64,000 bases of DNA from Permianibacter sp046297695 (GTDB lineage Bacteria; Pseudomonadota; Gammaproteobacteria; Enterobacterales; Permianibacteraceae), in assembly GCA_046297695.1 (NCBI GenBank), contig JBKBHF010000011.1, positions 23,357 to 87,356 on the forward strand, written 5' to 3'. Each line of letters opens with the position of its first letter. The first letter of the stretch is position 1. The translations under genes and the position numbers were made by a program. Of the stretch, positions 46,489 through 56,668 are shown piece after piece. The notes beneath the pieces are model-generated. The model was not told where the DNA came from and ran no database searches. It saw only the letters and a list, made by a program, of their open reading frames with translations.

Positions 46489-47748
46489 TCAACCTTCGTA
46501 GACGATGCGCCACTGGCCGTTCTCGCGCTGCCAGTACTGGCGCTTCTTCATCCGGTTGCTGAGATTGTTGCTGCGGTAGTCCTGTTCGAAATGGACCACG
46601 GCCAAATCATCCCGGCCCGGATGCAGAAAAGCGCTGACGCCAACCAGATCGACCTGGATCCAGGTTTTGCCTTCATTGACCTGACGCTTGCGGCTCGCCC
46701 ACCTGCCCAGATCCTGTTTGCCGTCCGAGAAGCTCTGACCGTAGTGTTGCAGGTAGCGCTCGACATCGCGGCTCTGCCAATCGTTGCGCCAACTTTCCAG
46801 CTGGGTCAGCAGCTCGCTGCGCAATTGCTCGCGGCCGGCGCCGTCGACCCACTCCACGCGCGGCGCGATGATCACCGGCGTGTTGCCGACATCGACGAAC
46901 TGGCCGAGCGCCTCGAAATCCGGATTGGCCAGCACCACGCAACCATCGCTGGCACGCGGCGGCCGGCTGTAGGTATCGCTCGGGGTGCCGTGCAACCAGA
47001 TGCCGTAGCCATCGCGGTTTTCCCGCTTGTCCCACTCGTTCGGGTAGTTGATGGGATAGGCGCCGGGACCATAGAAGTCCGGCAATTTCTGGCCCGGCAA
47101 GGCCTTGGTGATGTGATAGACGCCGAGCGGTGTGCGCTTGTCGCCTTCCTTCAGTTTGTCGGCGCCGTTCTTGCCGTGACTGATGTAGTAATCGGTGACA
47201 TAGACCGGCACACCATCGCGATTCTCAAACACATACAGCGTGGCGTGGTCGATGTCGATCACGAAGGCATGGCGCTGTTCGGGCGTCAGTTGCAGCAGGT
47301 ATTTCGGGATCCGGTCATGTGGCCGTTCGGTTTGCTGCCGGGTCAGTCGGGCCACGGCCTCGTCGCGCAGATCCTGCAAGGGTTCGATGCGCGGCGCACC
47401 GGCCCCGATGGCCTCGAGCGGCTGCCGGTGGGCCAGCAACATATCGCCCTTGATGAGATGGGCCAGACGGAAATTGGGGTAGCGGGCAATGACGCTGTCG
47501 AGCTGGGCGATCGCGGAACCGAGATCCCCGCCCTGCTGCAAGGCCTGCAGCGGCGCCAGTAACAGGCTTTCCACCGACGGCGACGCCGGATCCGCGCGGA
47601 CCACCGACAAGGACGCCACGGCCGCATGGTCGAGACTGCCGCCGGCAGACGACGGCGACGGCCGCTCGATCCGATCCAGCGCGCAGACAGGGGCAAACAG
47701 ACAGCTGCCGAGCATCAGGCCAGGCAGCAGAGCAGACAGACGGCGCAT
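46489..47748 (-). CDS. L,D-transpeptidase (YkuD) with C-terminal NTF2-like domain
   Basis: The 419-residue protein has a signal sequence (residues 1-23) and a YkuD domain at about 160-297, with catalytic His253 in GIWLHGTP and Cys270 in RASDGCVVL. Such enzymes form 3-3 crosslinks in peptidoglycan or attach lipoproteins. Residues 312-419 form an NTF2-like domain (LESWRNDWQSRDVERYLQHY and YWQRENGQWRIVYEG). Similar proteins are known from gammaproteobacteria. The stop of the upstream gene overlaps its ATG, so the two are co-translated. Start matches signal peptide position. Confidence 0.93.
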   Translation of the reverse strand: MRRLSALLPGLMLGSCLFAPVCALDRIERPSPSSAGGSLDHAAVASLSVVRADPASPSVESLLLAPLQALQQGGDLGSAIAQLDSVIARYPNFRLAHLIKGDMLLAHRQPLEAIGAGAPRIEPLQDLRDEAVARLTRQQTERPHDRIPKYLLQLTPEQRHAFVIDIDHATLYVFENRDGVPVYVTDYYISHGKNGADKLKEGDKRTPLGVYHITKALPGQKLPDFYGPGAYPINYPNEWDKRENRDGYGIWLHGTPSDTYSRPPRASDGCVVLANPDFEALGQFVDVGNTPVIIAPRVEWVDGAGREQLRSELLTQLESWRNDWQSRDVERYLQHYGQSFSDGKQDLGRWASRKRQVNEGKTWIQVDLVGVSAFLHPGRDDLAVVHFEQDYRSNNLSNRMKKRQYWQRENGQWRIVYEG

Positions 47749-48701
47749 CAGTTACCAGTACGTTCTTGTTGTATCAGCCAACGGTCCGCGCTTTTTACCA
47801 GTATCAGGGTCTTGTTGCCCACTTCTTCGAAGTTGCCGGAACGGTAGTGCTGGCGAAAACTGACCTGCATACGACCGTCATCCAGCGGCCGGACGCTGGG
47901 TTGCAGCACCTGCACGGCAATTTTGCGCGGTTTGGCGATACGGCTGCGCCGCAGGCTTTCCCACTCGGCACGGCTGCTGCCGTCGGATGGCTGGAAGTCG
48001 CTGGCGTAGGCAGCGAAATAGCGATCCAGATCATTGCTGGACCAGGCTGCCGCCCAATCGCTGACCGCCCTCAGCGCCTGTTCGACTGCCGGTTGCAACG
48101 GCGCGACCGCCTCGGCCGGGGTGGTGGGTTGGGTGCCCGCCGGCTCGGTGGTTTTGCCGCTATCGGCAATGCGCACCACCGGCTGTGGCGCCGGCGCTGA
48201 CCGCAATTCGTTCAGCAATTTCAGATTCGGCTCTTTCGCCGGCTTCTTGTTATCGAGCTGCAGCGCTTTCTCATAGGCCTGCGAGGCCATTCGGGAATAG
48301 ACATCGCCCAGATTCTCGTAGGCGACGGCATAGCTCGGGTGGGTGTGCAGTGCCATTTCCAGCACGGCGCGGGCCTTGTCGTATTGGCCCTGCATGCCGT
48401 ACAGCACCGCCAGGTTGTTGAACGGCTCGGGATGCTGCGGAAACTCTTCGATCAGATCCTGGTACAGGCGGGTCGCTTCATTGAGCTTGCCGAGCTGGAT
48501 CAGGATCACGCCCTGCAAAAAGCGGCCGCGCAGCTCCTGCGGTGCCGATTTGAGGTAGGTCTCCAGCGGTGCCAGCGCGGCCTTGATCTGCCCTTGCTGC
48601 ACCAATTTCAACGCCTGCTGATAGTCCTCTTCGGCGGCACTCACGGCCAACCCCGCCAACAGGCAGGGCAGCGTGAACAGCAGTCGCACGGCTTTCTTCA
48701 T
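47748..48701 (-). CDS. TPR-repeat exported protein with C-terminal NTF2-like domain
   Basis: The 317-residue protein has a signal peptide (ending AVSAA near 22), TPR repeats over residues 26-150 (LVQQGQIKAALAPLETYLKS, FNNLAVLYGMQGQYDKARAV), a Pro/Thr-rich linker (170-200), and an NTF2-like domain (205-317, WAAAWSSNDLDRYFAAYASDF). This final domain is a relative of that at the end of the next gene's product. It overlaps the L,D-transpeptidase start by one base. It is probably a periplasmic partner in cell-wall modification, but this is an inference. Confidence 0.88.
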   Translation of the reverse strand: MKKAVRLLFTLPCLLAGLAVSAAEEDYQQALKLVQQGQIKAALAPLETYLKSAPQELRGRFLQGVILIQLGKLNEATRLYQDLIEEFPQHPEPFNNLAVLYGMQGQYDKARAVLEMALHTHPSYAVAYENLGDVYSRMASQAYEKALQLDNKKPAKEPNLKLLNELRSAPAPQPVVRIADSGKTTEPAGTQPTTPAEAVAPLQPAVEQALRAVSDWAAAWSSNDLDRYFAAYASDFQPSDGSSRAEWESLRRSRIAKPRKIAVQVLQPSVRPLDDGRMQVSFRQHYRSGNFEEVGNKTLILVKSADRWLIQQERTGN

Positions 48702-48833
48702 GGCGGGTCGGCGCTCCGGAACGCCGGTCTCTGACGATGGGCTTCACAGGATTCTAGCAAGAGCGTTCCGGTCCGGCGCATGCAAGGGACAAAAATCCGT
48801 TAGCTCGCGCGGGCTTAAAGCCAGCGCGCAGGC

Positions 48834-49922
48834 TCAAGGCAGGTGCGCCGCACCGAGATAGGCGGCCGTCTGCATTTCCTGCAGGCGTGATCGGGTCCGT
48901 TCGAACGGAAACGCCAGGCGCTCGCCGATGTACAGCTCGGTCAGCGGCACCGCCACTGCCAACGTCAGCTTGACCTTGCGCTCGTAGAACTCATCGACCA
49001 GGGAAATGAAGCGGCGGGCGGCATCGTCGCGGCTGCCATCCAGTTGCGGCACACCGGAGACCAGCACGTTCGGGAAAATCCGGGCCAGCTCGATGTAATC
49101 GGCCTGCGCCCGCGCACTCTCGCACAGCGCGGCAAAGTCGAACCAGGCGACGCCATCGCCCCAGCGGCGGACGTGGATGGCGCGGTCGTTGACGGTCAGT
49201 GGCTCGGTCTGATGCTCATGCCCGCACAGGCTGGCAAAGCGCTGACTCAGCACCTGCTCGGCCGCGCCATCATCCGGGCTCAGGTAAACGCCGTGCTGCT
49301 GCAAATCGCGCAACCGGTAGTCGGTGCCGCCATCGACATTGAGCACCGTGCAATGCTGTTCCAGCAAGGCAATCGCCGGCAGGAAGTTGTCACGCGCCAA
49401 GCCGTTTTCATACAGCTTCTGCGGCGGAATGTTCGAGGTCGCCACCAGCGTCATGCCATGCGTGAACATCGCATCAAGCAAACCGGCGAGCAGCATGGCA
49501 TCGCCAATATCGGTGACGAAAAATTCGTCGAAACAGAGCACCCGGGTCTTGCTGGCGAGTTCCGCGCCAATCGCCGCCAGCGGATTGGCCTCACCTTTGC
49601 GCCGTTTCAGCTCGGCATGCAGCCAGTGCATGAAGCGGTGGAAATGCAGCCGCTGTTTTTCGGCAAACGGCAGGCTGTCGAAAAACAGATCCATCAAATA
49701 GGTTTTGCCGCGGCCAACCCCGCCCCACATGTACAAACCACGCACCGGCGCCGCTTTGCGGCCGAGGAGTCGGCTCAGCCAGGAACGCTCCACCGTCTGC
49801 CCGGCCAGCTCGCGCTGCAGTTGCGACAGGGCCTGTACCGCTTTTTCCTGCGCGGAATCGGGACGCCGCCGACCGTGTTGGAGATCATCGCGATAACGCT
49901 GCAAAACGGGCGTCTGGGCCAT
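48834..49922 (-). CDS. zapE: Cell division protein ZapE, AFG1-like ATPase
   Basis: The 362-residue AAA-type ATPase has Walker A GGVGRGKTYLMDLFF, the HFHRFMHWLH motif of the AFG1 family, Walker B RVLCFDEFFVTDIGDAMLL, and the sensor ATSNIPPQKLYENGLAR. ZapE acts at the division ring under low-oxygen or heat stress in E. coli. The ATG at 49922 is taken because the family N-terminus (MAQTPVLQRYRDDL) begins there. No strong ribosome site is seen. Neighbours rplM-rpsI and zapG-degQ-degS match the E. coli order, with insertions. Confidence 0.95.
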   Translation of the reverse strand: MAQTPVLQRYRDDLQHGRRRPDSAQEKAVQALSQLQRELAGQTVERSWLSRLLGRKAAPVRGLYMWGGVGRGKTYLMDLFFDSLPFAEKQRLHFHRFMHWLHAELKRRKGEANPLAAIGAELASKTRVLCFDEFFVTDIGDAMLLAGLLDAMFTHGMTLVATSNIPPQKLYENGLARDNFLPAIALLEQHCTVLNVDGGTDYRLRDLQQHGVYLSPDDGAAEQVLSQRFASLCGHEHQTEPLTVNDRAIHVRRWGDGVAWFDFAALCESARAQADYIELARIFPNVLVSGVPQLDGSRDDAARRFISLVDEFYERKVKLTLAVAVPLTELYIGERLAFPFERTRSRLQEMQTAAYLGAAHLP

Positions 49923-49954
49923 GGTGCGGGAGGCTTCCGAAAGGCAAAGGGAAA

Positions 49955-50587
49955 TCAGATCGGCAGCGCGGCTTCCAACTGCTCGCGCAGTTCGACCAGC
50001 CGGCCGTGGAAGAAATGGCCGGCGCCGGCCATGCGTATCAGGCACGCATTGCCGGGCAGACCCGCTGCCCAGTCAAACACCGCCTGCGGCGCGACCACTT
50101 CGTCGGCATCGCCCATCACCAGCAGCCACGGGCAGGTCGGCAACGGCTGGCGATCAAAATCGAAACGCTGCACCGGCGGCGCGATGCTGATGAGCTGTTC
50201 GGCGCCGAGCCGATTGGCGCTGATCGCCGACACAAACGATCCGAACGAAAAACCGGCCAGCCACAGCGGCAACCCGGCCGCTTGCGGCTGCGCCCGCAGC
50301 CAGGCGGTCACGGCATCGAGATCGGCCTGCTCGCCATTGCCGTGATCGAACACTCCGGCACTCTTGCCGACCCCGCGGAAATTGAAGCGCGCGGTCAAAG
50401 CGCCGCGCGCCGCCAGCGTCCGGGTCAAGGTATAGACCACTTTGTTGTCCATCGTACCGCCGTGCAGGGGATGCGGATGGCAAACCACCGCGATCCGACG
50501 CGGCTGGCCTTCGGCCGGCAGCAGGCGCAGCTCTATCGGCCCGGCCGGGCCATCGATCTGATGCAGAGTTTCGACAGGAGCAGTCAC
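49955..50587 (-). CDS. Alpha/beta hydrolase, dienelactone hydrolase-like
   Basis: The protein has about 210 residues. Family marks are VVCHPHPLHGGTMDNKVVYT, FNFRGVGKSAG, the nucleophile elbow AGFSFGSF, the acid region VMGDADEVV, and a terminal His in AGAGHFFHG. This is the OsmC-free, CocE-unrelated class often annotated as a DUF/YsgA-like hydrolase of unknown substrate. The true start is uncertain. The first codon of the long frame at 50635 is TTG, and I propose the GTG at 50587 (VTAPVETLH) without a clear ribosome site. No signal peptide, so cytoplasmic. It lies 33 bases upstream of zapE. Confidence 0.8.
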   Translation of the reverse strand: MTAPVETLHQIDGPAGPIELRLLPAEGQPRRIAVVCHPHPLHGGTMDNKVVYTLTRTLAARGALTARFNFRGVGKSAGVFDHGNGEQADLDAVTAWLRAQPQAAGLPLWLAGFSFGSFVSAISANRLGAEQLISIAPPVQRFDFDRQPLPTCPWLLVMGDADEVVAPQAVFDWAAGLPGNACLIRMAGAGHFFHGRLVELREQLEAALPI

Positions 50588-50750
50588 GTTGGGCGTTTGG
50601 CTGACAACAGGGATGGCGATTTTCGCACAGCACAATGCGCTCGCCCAGCACAGCGATTGACCGGATTTCGGTCACGAAAAGTTCAGCTTCGTTTTCTATA
50701 CTTGGGCCAGAAGCGTACGGAGTGCGCTGATGTTCAAAACGAGGTGGATC

Positions 50751-51275
50751 ATGGACCTGCGTCTGTTGATGGTAATGATGGTTGCCATGGGGATTGTCGG
50801 TTTCCTGCTCGGTCGACGGACGTCGCCAAACGGCCGCGCCTTGCACCGTCTGCAGCGGCAGCTCGATGCCAAGCAGGGCGAGCTGGATCGGCAGCAGCGG
50901 GAAACCAACCGCTTTGTCAGCGATGTCCAGACCGAACTGCGTCAGGTCTCGAAGGCCTACGACGAGTTGCAACGCAGGCTGCGCAGCAGCGCCGAGCAGC
51001 TGGTCAGCCCCGAACCCGCTGCTACGGTCGATACCTTGCCGGCAGCGCGGGGGGTCACCGTCACGCCGGCGCGTCGGATCACCGATCTCGCGCCCGGCGC
51101 GGACGCAAACCCGGAATGGTCGGCCCGATTGGTCGGCGGCTGGAGTGGCCGCGGCGGTCCGGCACTGGCATCGGCGGCGGCCTGCCCACTGCCGGACTAT
51201 GGCGTGCTGGAAGCGCCCAAGGACTATCCGGCGATCCGGCGCAGCGGCAATTACGACGAACACTCATACGCCTGA
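50751..51275 (+). CDS. zapG: ZapG/YhcB (DUF1043) inner-membrane division and envelope protein
   Basis: The 174-residue protein has one N-terminal membrane helix (LMVMMVAMGIVGFLLG), a long coiled coil (LHRLQRQLDAKQGELDRQQ and SKAYDELQRRL, residues about 28-90) and a C-terminal PKDYP motif that I recall from YhcB. YhcB connects cell division with envelope synthesis. Position directly before degQ-degS matches E. coli. Two ATG codons are possible, at 50730 and 50751. The second has GAGGTGG at ideal spacing. A terminator follows. Confidence 0.88.
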   Translation: MDLRLLMVMMVAMGIVGFLLGRRTSPNGRALHRLQRQLDAKQGELDRQQRETNRFVSDVQTELRQVSKAYDELQRRLRSSAEQLVSPEPAATVDTLPAARGVTVTPARRITDLAPGADANPEWSARLVGGWSGRGGPALASAAACPLPDYGVLEAPKDYPAIRRSGNYDEHSYA

Positions 51276-51363
51276 GTCGGCGCGCTGCCACCACGGTCAC
51301 CCCGCTCGCGGGGCGCCAGGTGATCGGCGCGACTTGAACCTTTACCCAGCGCCCCCATCTGAC

Positions 51364-51397
51364 GCGAACGGCACCTCGGTGCCGTTCGCCGTTTTTT
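51364..51397 (+). terminator. Rho-independent terminator of zapG
   Basis: GCGAACGGCACC (51364-51375) pairs with GGTGCCGTTCGC (51378-51389) with a two-base loop. A run of six T (51392-51397) follows. It separates zapG from degQ. Confidence 0.93.
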
Positions 51398-51463
51398 CTG
51401 GCCGGTCTCCGCATCACCGCAGACCCACGCCACGGCCTCGAATCGAATGCTCAAGGAGATCGC

Positions 51464-52810
<1,347 letters not shown>

Positions 52811-52925
52811 CGCCAGCGCCCCACAGCTCGCCCCAGCCTGGCGGGTCGGCCGTGTTACAGTGCAGCCGCCACCGCCGCGACAGGCCCAAACGCGCCGGGG
52901 CAGCGGCAGATCAGGTGAAGGAACA

Positions 52926-54029
52926 ATGATGACGGCTTGGTGGCGCATGATTCTGGCGGCAACCGCGCTTGGCCTGCTGGCCGCGGCACTGACGCTGCTG
53001 CTGCAATGGCAATGGCAAACCTGGCAATTGCCGGCCAAAGCCACCGCCTCGGCAGCCGAGAGCAAACCGCTCAGCGGTCCGCGCCTGCCGTTCAGTTATG
53101 CCGATGCCGTGGCAGCCGCGGCGCCGTCGGTCGTCAGCATCCGCACCGCGATCACCAGCAAACCCGCCGGCGGCGGCAACCGGGTTTCCGTTGGCCTCGG
53201 CTCCGGCGTCATCTGGCGCCAGGACGGTCTCATCATCACCAATTTCCATGTCATCCGGCAGGCCGACGCGATCGCGGTCGAGCTGCGTGACGGCCGCACG
53301 CTGCGCGCCGATCTGATCGGCGCCGATCCGGCCACCGATCTGGCGCTGCTGCGGGTCAAGGCCGACAAGCTGCCGGCCATTGCCAAACCGGTGCGCGCGG
53401 CCCGGGTCGGTGATGTCGTGCTCGCCATCGGCTATCCGTTTCTGCTCGGCCAAACGGTCACGGTCGGCATTGTCAGCGCCACCGAACGATTGGAGCGCGG
53501 ATTCATCCGTTTGATTCAAACCGATGCCGCGATCAACCGCGGCAACAGCGGTGGCGCGTTGGTCAACGCCCGCGGCGAATGGGTCGGGGTCAATTCGGAA
53601 GTATTGCCCGCCCAGCTCGGCGTACAGGGCATTGGCTTTGCCATTCCGGCCGAATACGCCGAAACCATCATCGAACAGATTCTGGCGCATGGCCGGGTCA
53701 TCCGCGGCTCCATCGGCTTTGTCGGCAGTGGCTCGGCCAACGAGATCCGCAGTGACGATCACGACGACAAGTTTCTCAACGCCGTACGCATCGACGAGGT
53801 CTCGCCCAATGGCCCGGCAGCCGCGGCCGGCTTGCAGCCCGGTGATCGCATCACCCATGTCAACGGCGAGCTGATTGGCGGCGTCACCGAGTTGCTGCGC
53901 CGCATCGCCGACAGCGCCCCCGGCAGCACCATCACCTTGCGTATCTGGCGCGGCGAGGTCAGTCAGGATGTGCCGGTGATCGTCAGTGAACGCGGCGCCG
54001 ATCCGGCCCGGCCGCCAGACAGCGAATAA
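52926..54029 (+). CDS. degS: Membrane-anchored serine protease DegS, site-1 protease of the sigma-E response
   Basis: The 367-residue protein has an N-terminal anchor (MILAATALGLLAAALTLLLQW) and no signal cleavage site, then the protease domain with His108 (TNFHVI), Asp138 (PATDLALLRV) and Ser208 (NRGNSGGALV), and one PDZ domain. In E. coli DegS cuts RseA once misfolded porins bind its PDZ, releasing sigma-E. This copy has the single PDZ that distinguishes DegS from DegQ. The ATG at 52926 follows AAGGA. A strong terminator follows. Confidence 0.95.
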   Translation: MMTAWWRMILAATALGLLAAALTLLLQWQWQTWQLPAKATASAAESKPLSGPRLPFSYADAVAAAAPSVVSIRTAITSKPAGGGNRVSVGLGSGVIWRQDGLIITNFHVIRQADAIAVELRDGRTLRADLIGADPATDLALLRVKADKLPAIAKPVRAARVGDVVLAIGYPFLLGQTVTVGIVSATERLERGFIRLIQTDAAINRGNSGGALVNARGEWVGVNSEVLPAQLGVQGIGFAIPAEYAETIIEQILAHGRVIRGSIGFVGSGSANEIRSDDHDDKFLNAVRIDEVSPNGPAAAAGLQPGDRITHVNGELIGGVTELLRRIADSAPGSTITLRIWRGEVSQDVPVIVSERGADPARPPDSE

Positions 54030-54039
54030 CCGCTACTGA

Positions 54040-54075
54040 AAAAAACAACGCCCGCTGAAGCGGGCGTTGTTTTTT
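54040..54075. terminator. Bidirectional terminator between degS and murA
   Basis: AAAAAACAACGCCCGC (54040-54055) pairs perfectly with 54060-54075, with a four-base loop. T and A runs flank both sides, fitting convergent degS and murA. Confidence 0.93.
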
Positions 54076-54087
54076 GCTGACAGCAGC

Positions 54088-55359
54088 TCAGCTGACCCGG
54101 CGGATCCGGGCGCCCAGCCCCTGCAGCTTCTGTTCGATATGCTCGTAGCCACGATCGATATGGTAAATCCGCTCGATGGTGGTTTCGCCTTTGGCAACCA
54201 GCGCCGCCAACACCAGCGATGCGGAAGCACGCAGATCGGTGGCCATCACGGCAGCGCCGGTCAACTGATTGACGCCGTGTACCACCACGGTGTGGCCCTG
54301 GACATCAAAATGAGCGCCCATCCGCTGCATTTCCATCACGTGCATGAACCGGTTTTCAAAGATCGTTTCGGTGATGGTGGAAGTACCTTCGGCAATGGCA
54401 TTGAGCGCGCAGAACTGCGCCTGCATGTCGGTCGGAAAGCCGGGATACGGCAGCGTCGAAATATTGACCGCTTTCGGCCGCTTGCCCTGCATGTCGAGCG
54501 CGATCCAGTCCGCCCCGACTTCGATCTTGGCGCCGGTTTCTTTCAGCTTTTGCAGCACGGCATCAAGAATATGGGCATCGGTATGGGTGCAGCGGACCTT
54601 GCCACCGGTCATCGCCGCCGCCACCAGATAGGTACCGGTTTCGATCCGGTCCGGTTGCACGGCATAGCGACCACCATGCAAACGCTCGACGCCATGCACG
54701 GTAATGGTTGAGGTGCCAGCACCTTCGATCCTGGCGCCCATCGCGATCAGACAGTTGGCCAGATCGACCACTTCCGGTTCACGCGCAGCATTCTCAATGA
54801 CCGTGGTGCCATCGGCGAGCGTCGCTGCCATCAGAATGTTTTCCGTGGCGCCGACGCTGACCAGATCGAAGAACACGTGCGCGCCTTTCAGCCGGCCATT
54901 GTTGGCTGACGGGTTGCGGGCACGGATATAGCCGCCTTCCACCGTGATCTCAGCGCCCATTTGCTGCAGGCCCTGGATATGTAAATTGACCGGTCGCGCG
55001 CCGATCGCACAGCCGCCCGGCAGCGAGACATCAGCCTGGCCAAAACGCGCCAGCAATGGCCCTAGGCACAGCACCGAGGCCCGCATGGTCTTGACCAGGT
55101 CGTAAGGGGCTTCGAAATGATCGATCTGCCGACCATCGACCAGCACTCGCATCTGCTCATCCACCGTGATCTTCAAGCCCAGCCGGCTAAGCAAGGCGAT
55201 GGTGGTGGTGATGTCATTCAAATGCGGCACATTGCTGAGCTCGACTTCACCGTCGGCCAGAATGGTCGCAAACAGAATCGGCAGCGCAGCATTCTTGGCG
55301 CCGGAAATGCGAACGTCCCCATGCAAGGGGACGCCGCCGTCAATCACGAGTTTTTGCAT
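54088..55359 (-). CDS. murA: UDP-N-acetylglucosamine 1-carboxyvinyltransferase
   Basis: MurA adds enolpyruvate from PEP to UDP-GlcNAc, the first committed step of peptidoglycan precursor synthesis. The 423-residue two-domain protein shows Lys22 in SGAKNAALPI, the catalytic loop PGGCAIGARPVNLH with Cys117 (fosfomycin target), and VIENAAREPEVVDLANCL. Cys at position 117 predicts fosfomycin sensitivity at the target level. ibaG and the mla operon lie upstream, as in E. coli. Confidence 0.99.
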   Translation of the reverse strand: MQKLVIDGGVPLHGDVRISGAKNAALPILFATILADGEVELSNVPHLNDITTTIALLSRLGLKITVDEQMRVLVDGRQIDHFEAPYDLVKTMRASVLCLGPLLARFGQADVSLPGGCAIGARPVNLHIQGLQQMGAEITVEGGYIRARNPSANNGRLKGAHVFFDLVSVGATENILMAATLADGTTVIENAAREPEVVDLANCLIAMGARIEGAGTSTITVHGVERLHGGRYAVQPDRIETGTYLVAAAMTGGKVRCTHTDAHILDAVLQKLKETGAKIEVGADWIALDMQGKRPKAVNISTLPYPGFPTDMQAQFCALNAIAEGTSTITETIFENRFMHVMEMQRMGAHFDVQGHTVVVHGVNQLTGAAVMATDLRASASLVLAALVAKGETTIERIYHIDRGYEHIEQKLQGLGARIRRVS

Positions 55360-55379
55360 GGAACTTCCACTTGCAGCAA

Positions 55380-55634
55380 TCAGCCAGCTGAACTGGCGTT
55401 AGCCCATTCCGCTGGCGTGAAGGTGCGCATGCTGAGCGCATGCAGTTCACCACTGGCAATCCAATCCTGGACGGCAGCATAAACCCGTTGCTGGCGCTGC
55501 ACCGCGCGCAAACCCGCGAAACGCTCACTGATGATGGTCACCTGAAAATGGTAACCATCGCCGCTGACGTCCACCTGCTCGCCGGCAAATGCCTGCTGCA
55601 CGCGCGCCTTCAAGGCCTCCACCGTTACTGCCAT
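55380..55634 (-). CDS. ibaG: BolA-family protein IbaG
   Basis: The 84-residue BolA fold protein has DGYHFQVTIISERFAGL and the RQQRVYAAVQDWIASGELHAL pattern with a conserved His that binds Fe-S with monothiol glutaredoxin. IbaG is linked to acid stress and iron-sulphur transfer. The ATG at 55634 has AGGA upstream and gives the same 84-residue length as E. coli IbaG. The frame from 55682 is too long. It lies 20 bases before murA. Confidence 0.95.
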   Translation of the reverse strand: MAVTVEALKARVQQAFAGEQVDVSGDGYHFQVTIISERFAGLRAVQRQQRVYAAVQDWIASGELHALSMRTFTPAEWANASSAG

Positions 55635-55694
55635 TCGTTGCGGTCCTGTCTCTGTCGGAAAATGCCGCATGGCCACTGCCATGCCCGATGACGG

Positions 55695-56009
55695 TCAGCC
55701 GTTGACCGCCGCCTCTGTCTGCCACTGCAACGGTAGCACGGTATCGACCCCGCCGACGCGGGCGAGCTGCAGCAATTGCTCATTGGCACCGAGCAGCTCG
55801 ACCGCGATCTGGCGCCGGCGCGCCTCCGCCAACCACGCCACCAGCGTCGCCAAGCCAGCGCTGTCGACCCGGATCAGTCCGGCCACATCCAGCTTGACGG
55901 CATTGCCCTGCAGGCACGCCAGCAAAGACGGCCAGCTGTCAGCGCTGGTCGCAAACGTCAGTTCACCGGTCAGTCGCCATTGGCCACTTGCCACCTTGGT
56001 CAGTGTCAC
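55695..56009 (-). CDS. mlaB: MlaB, STAS-domain subunit of the phospholipid transporter
   Basis: The 104-residue STAS protein has LDVAGLIRVDSAGLATLVAW, whose Ser-Ala-Gly motif is conserved. MlaB binds the ATPase MlaF in the cytoplasm and supports MlaFEDB assembly and activity. It starts with GTG, which overlaps the mlaC stop (GTGA). Confidence 0.93.
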   Translation of the reverse strand: MTLTKVASGQWRLTGELTFATSADSWPSLLACLQGNAVKLDVAGLIRVDSAGLATLVAWLAEARRRQIAVELLGANEQLLQLARVGGVDTVLPLQWQTEAAVNG

Positions 56010-56620
56010 TTTGGCGCCCCCGGCTGGGCGCTGGCATTGGCGTTGACGCTGGCCAAATCGGCGATCACTTTGTCGATGCCTTTGCCGGTGATGAGCGGAC
56101 CGAATTCGTCGCGCTTGCTTTGCACCAGACTGATGCCTTCGATCACGACGTCGTACATTTTCCAGCTGTCACCGGCCGGCGCCATCCGGTAATCGACCGG
56201 GATCGGCTGACCGTTCTTGCGCAGGATTTCCGTTTTCACGGTCGCGTTGCCACGGGCATCGACTTCCGGATTACCAATCACGTTGATCTGCTCGCCATCG
56301 TAGTTGGCAAACGCCTTGGCGTAGAACCGGATCAGGTACGACTGGAACTCGCTGGTAAAACGCGCCTGCTGATCCGGTGTGGTGGTCTTCCAATGCTTGG
56401 CCAACACCCGGCGGGCAACAGCATCCGTATCGACATGCGGCAACACCAGTTCCCGGACGATGGTTTCGACATGGGCCGGCGATGCGGCGATCTTGGCTTT
56501 GTCGGCAGTCAGCCGCGCCGTCATGGCATCAGTGGCGGAGCGGATCACCGCATCCGGTGTTTGGCCGGCCAATACAGCGCTGCAAAACACCGATGCTGCC
56601 AGCAGAATTCGTTTCAACAT
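56006..56620 (-). CDS. mlaC: MlaC, periplasmic phospholipid carrier
   Basis: The 204-residue protein has a signal peptide (ending VLAGQT) and the Ttg2D/MlaC fold with VLPHVDTDAVARRVLAKHW, RFTSEFQSYLIRFYAKAFANY and PIPVDYRMAPAGDSWKMYDV. It carries phospholipid between the MlaA-porin complex and the MlaFEDB importer. It lies between mlaD and mlaB. The order mlaF-E-D-C-B is intact. Confidence 0.96.
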   Translation of the reverse strand: MLKRILLAASVFCSAVLAGQTPDAVIRSATDAMTARLTADKAKIAASPAHVETIVRELVLPHVDTDAVARRVLAKHWKTTTPDQQARFTSEFQSYLIRFYAKAFANYDGEQINVIGNPEVDARGNATVKTEILRKNGQPIPVDYRMAPAGDSWKMYDVVIEGISLVQSKRDEFGPLITGKGIDKVIADLASVNANASAQPGAPK

Positions 56621-56668
56621 GAGCTCACCTCGTTTCCATTGCGGTGGTTGGTTTTAGTCGGATTACGA

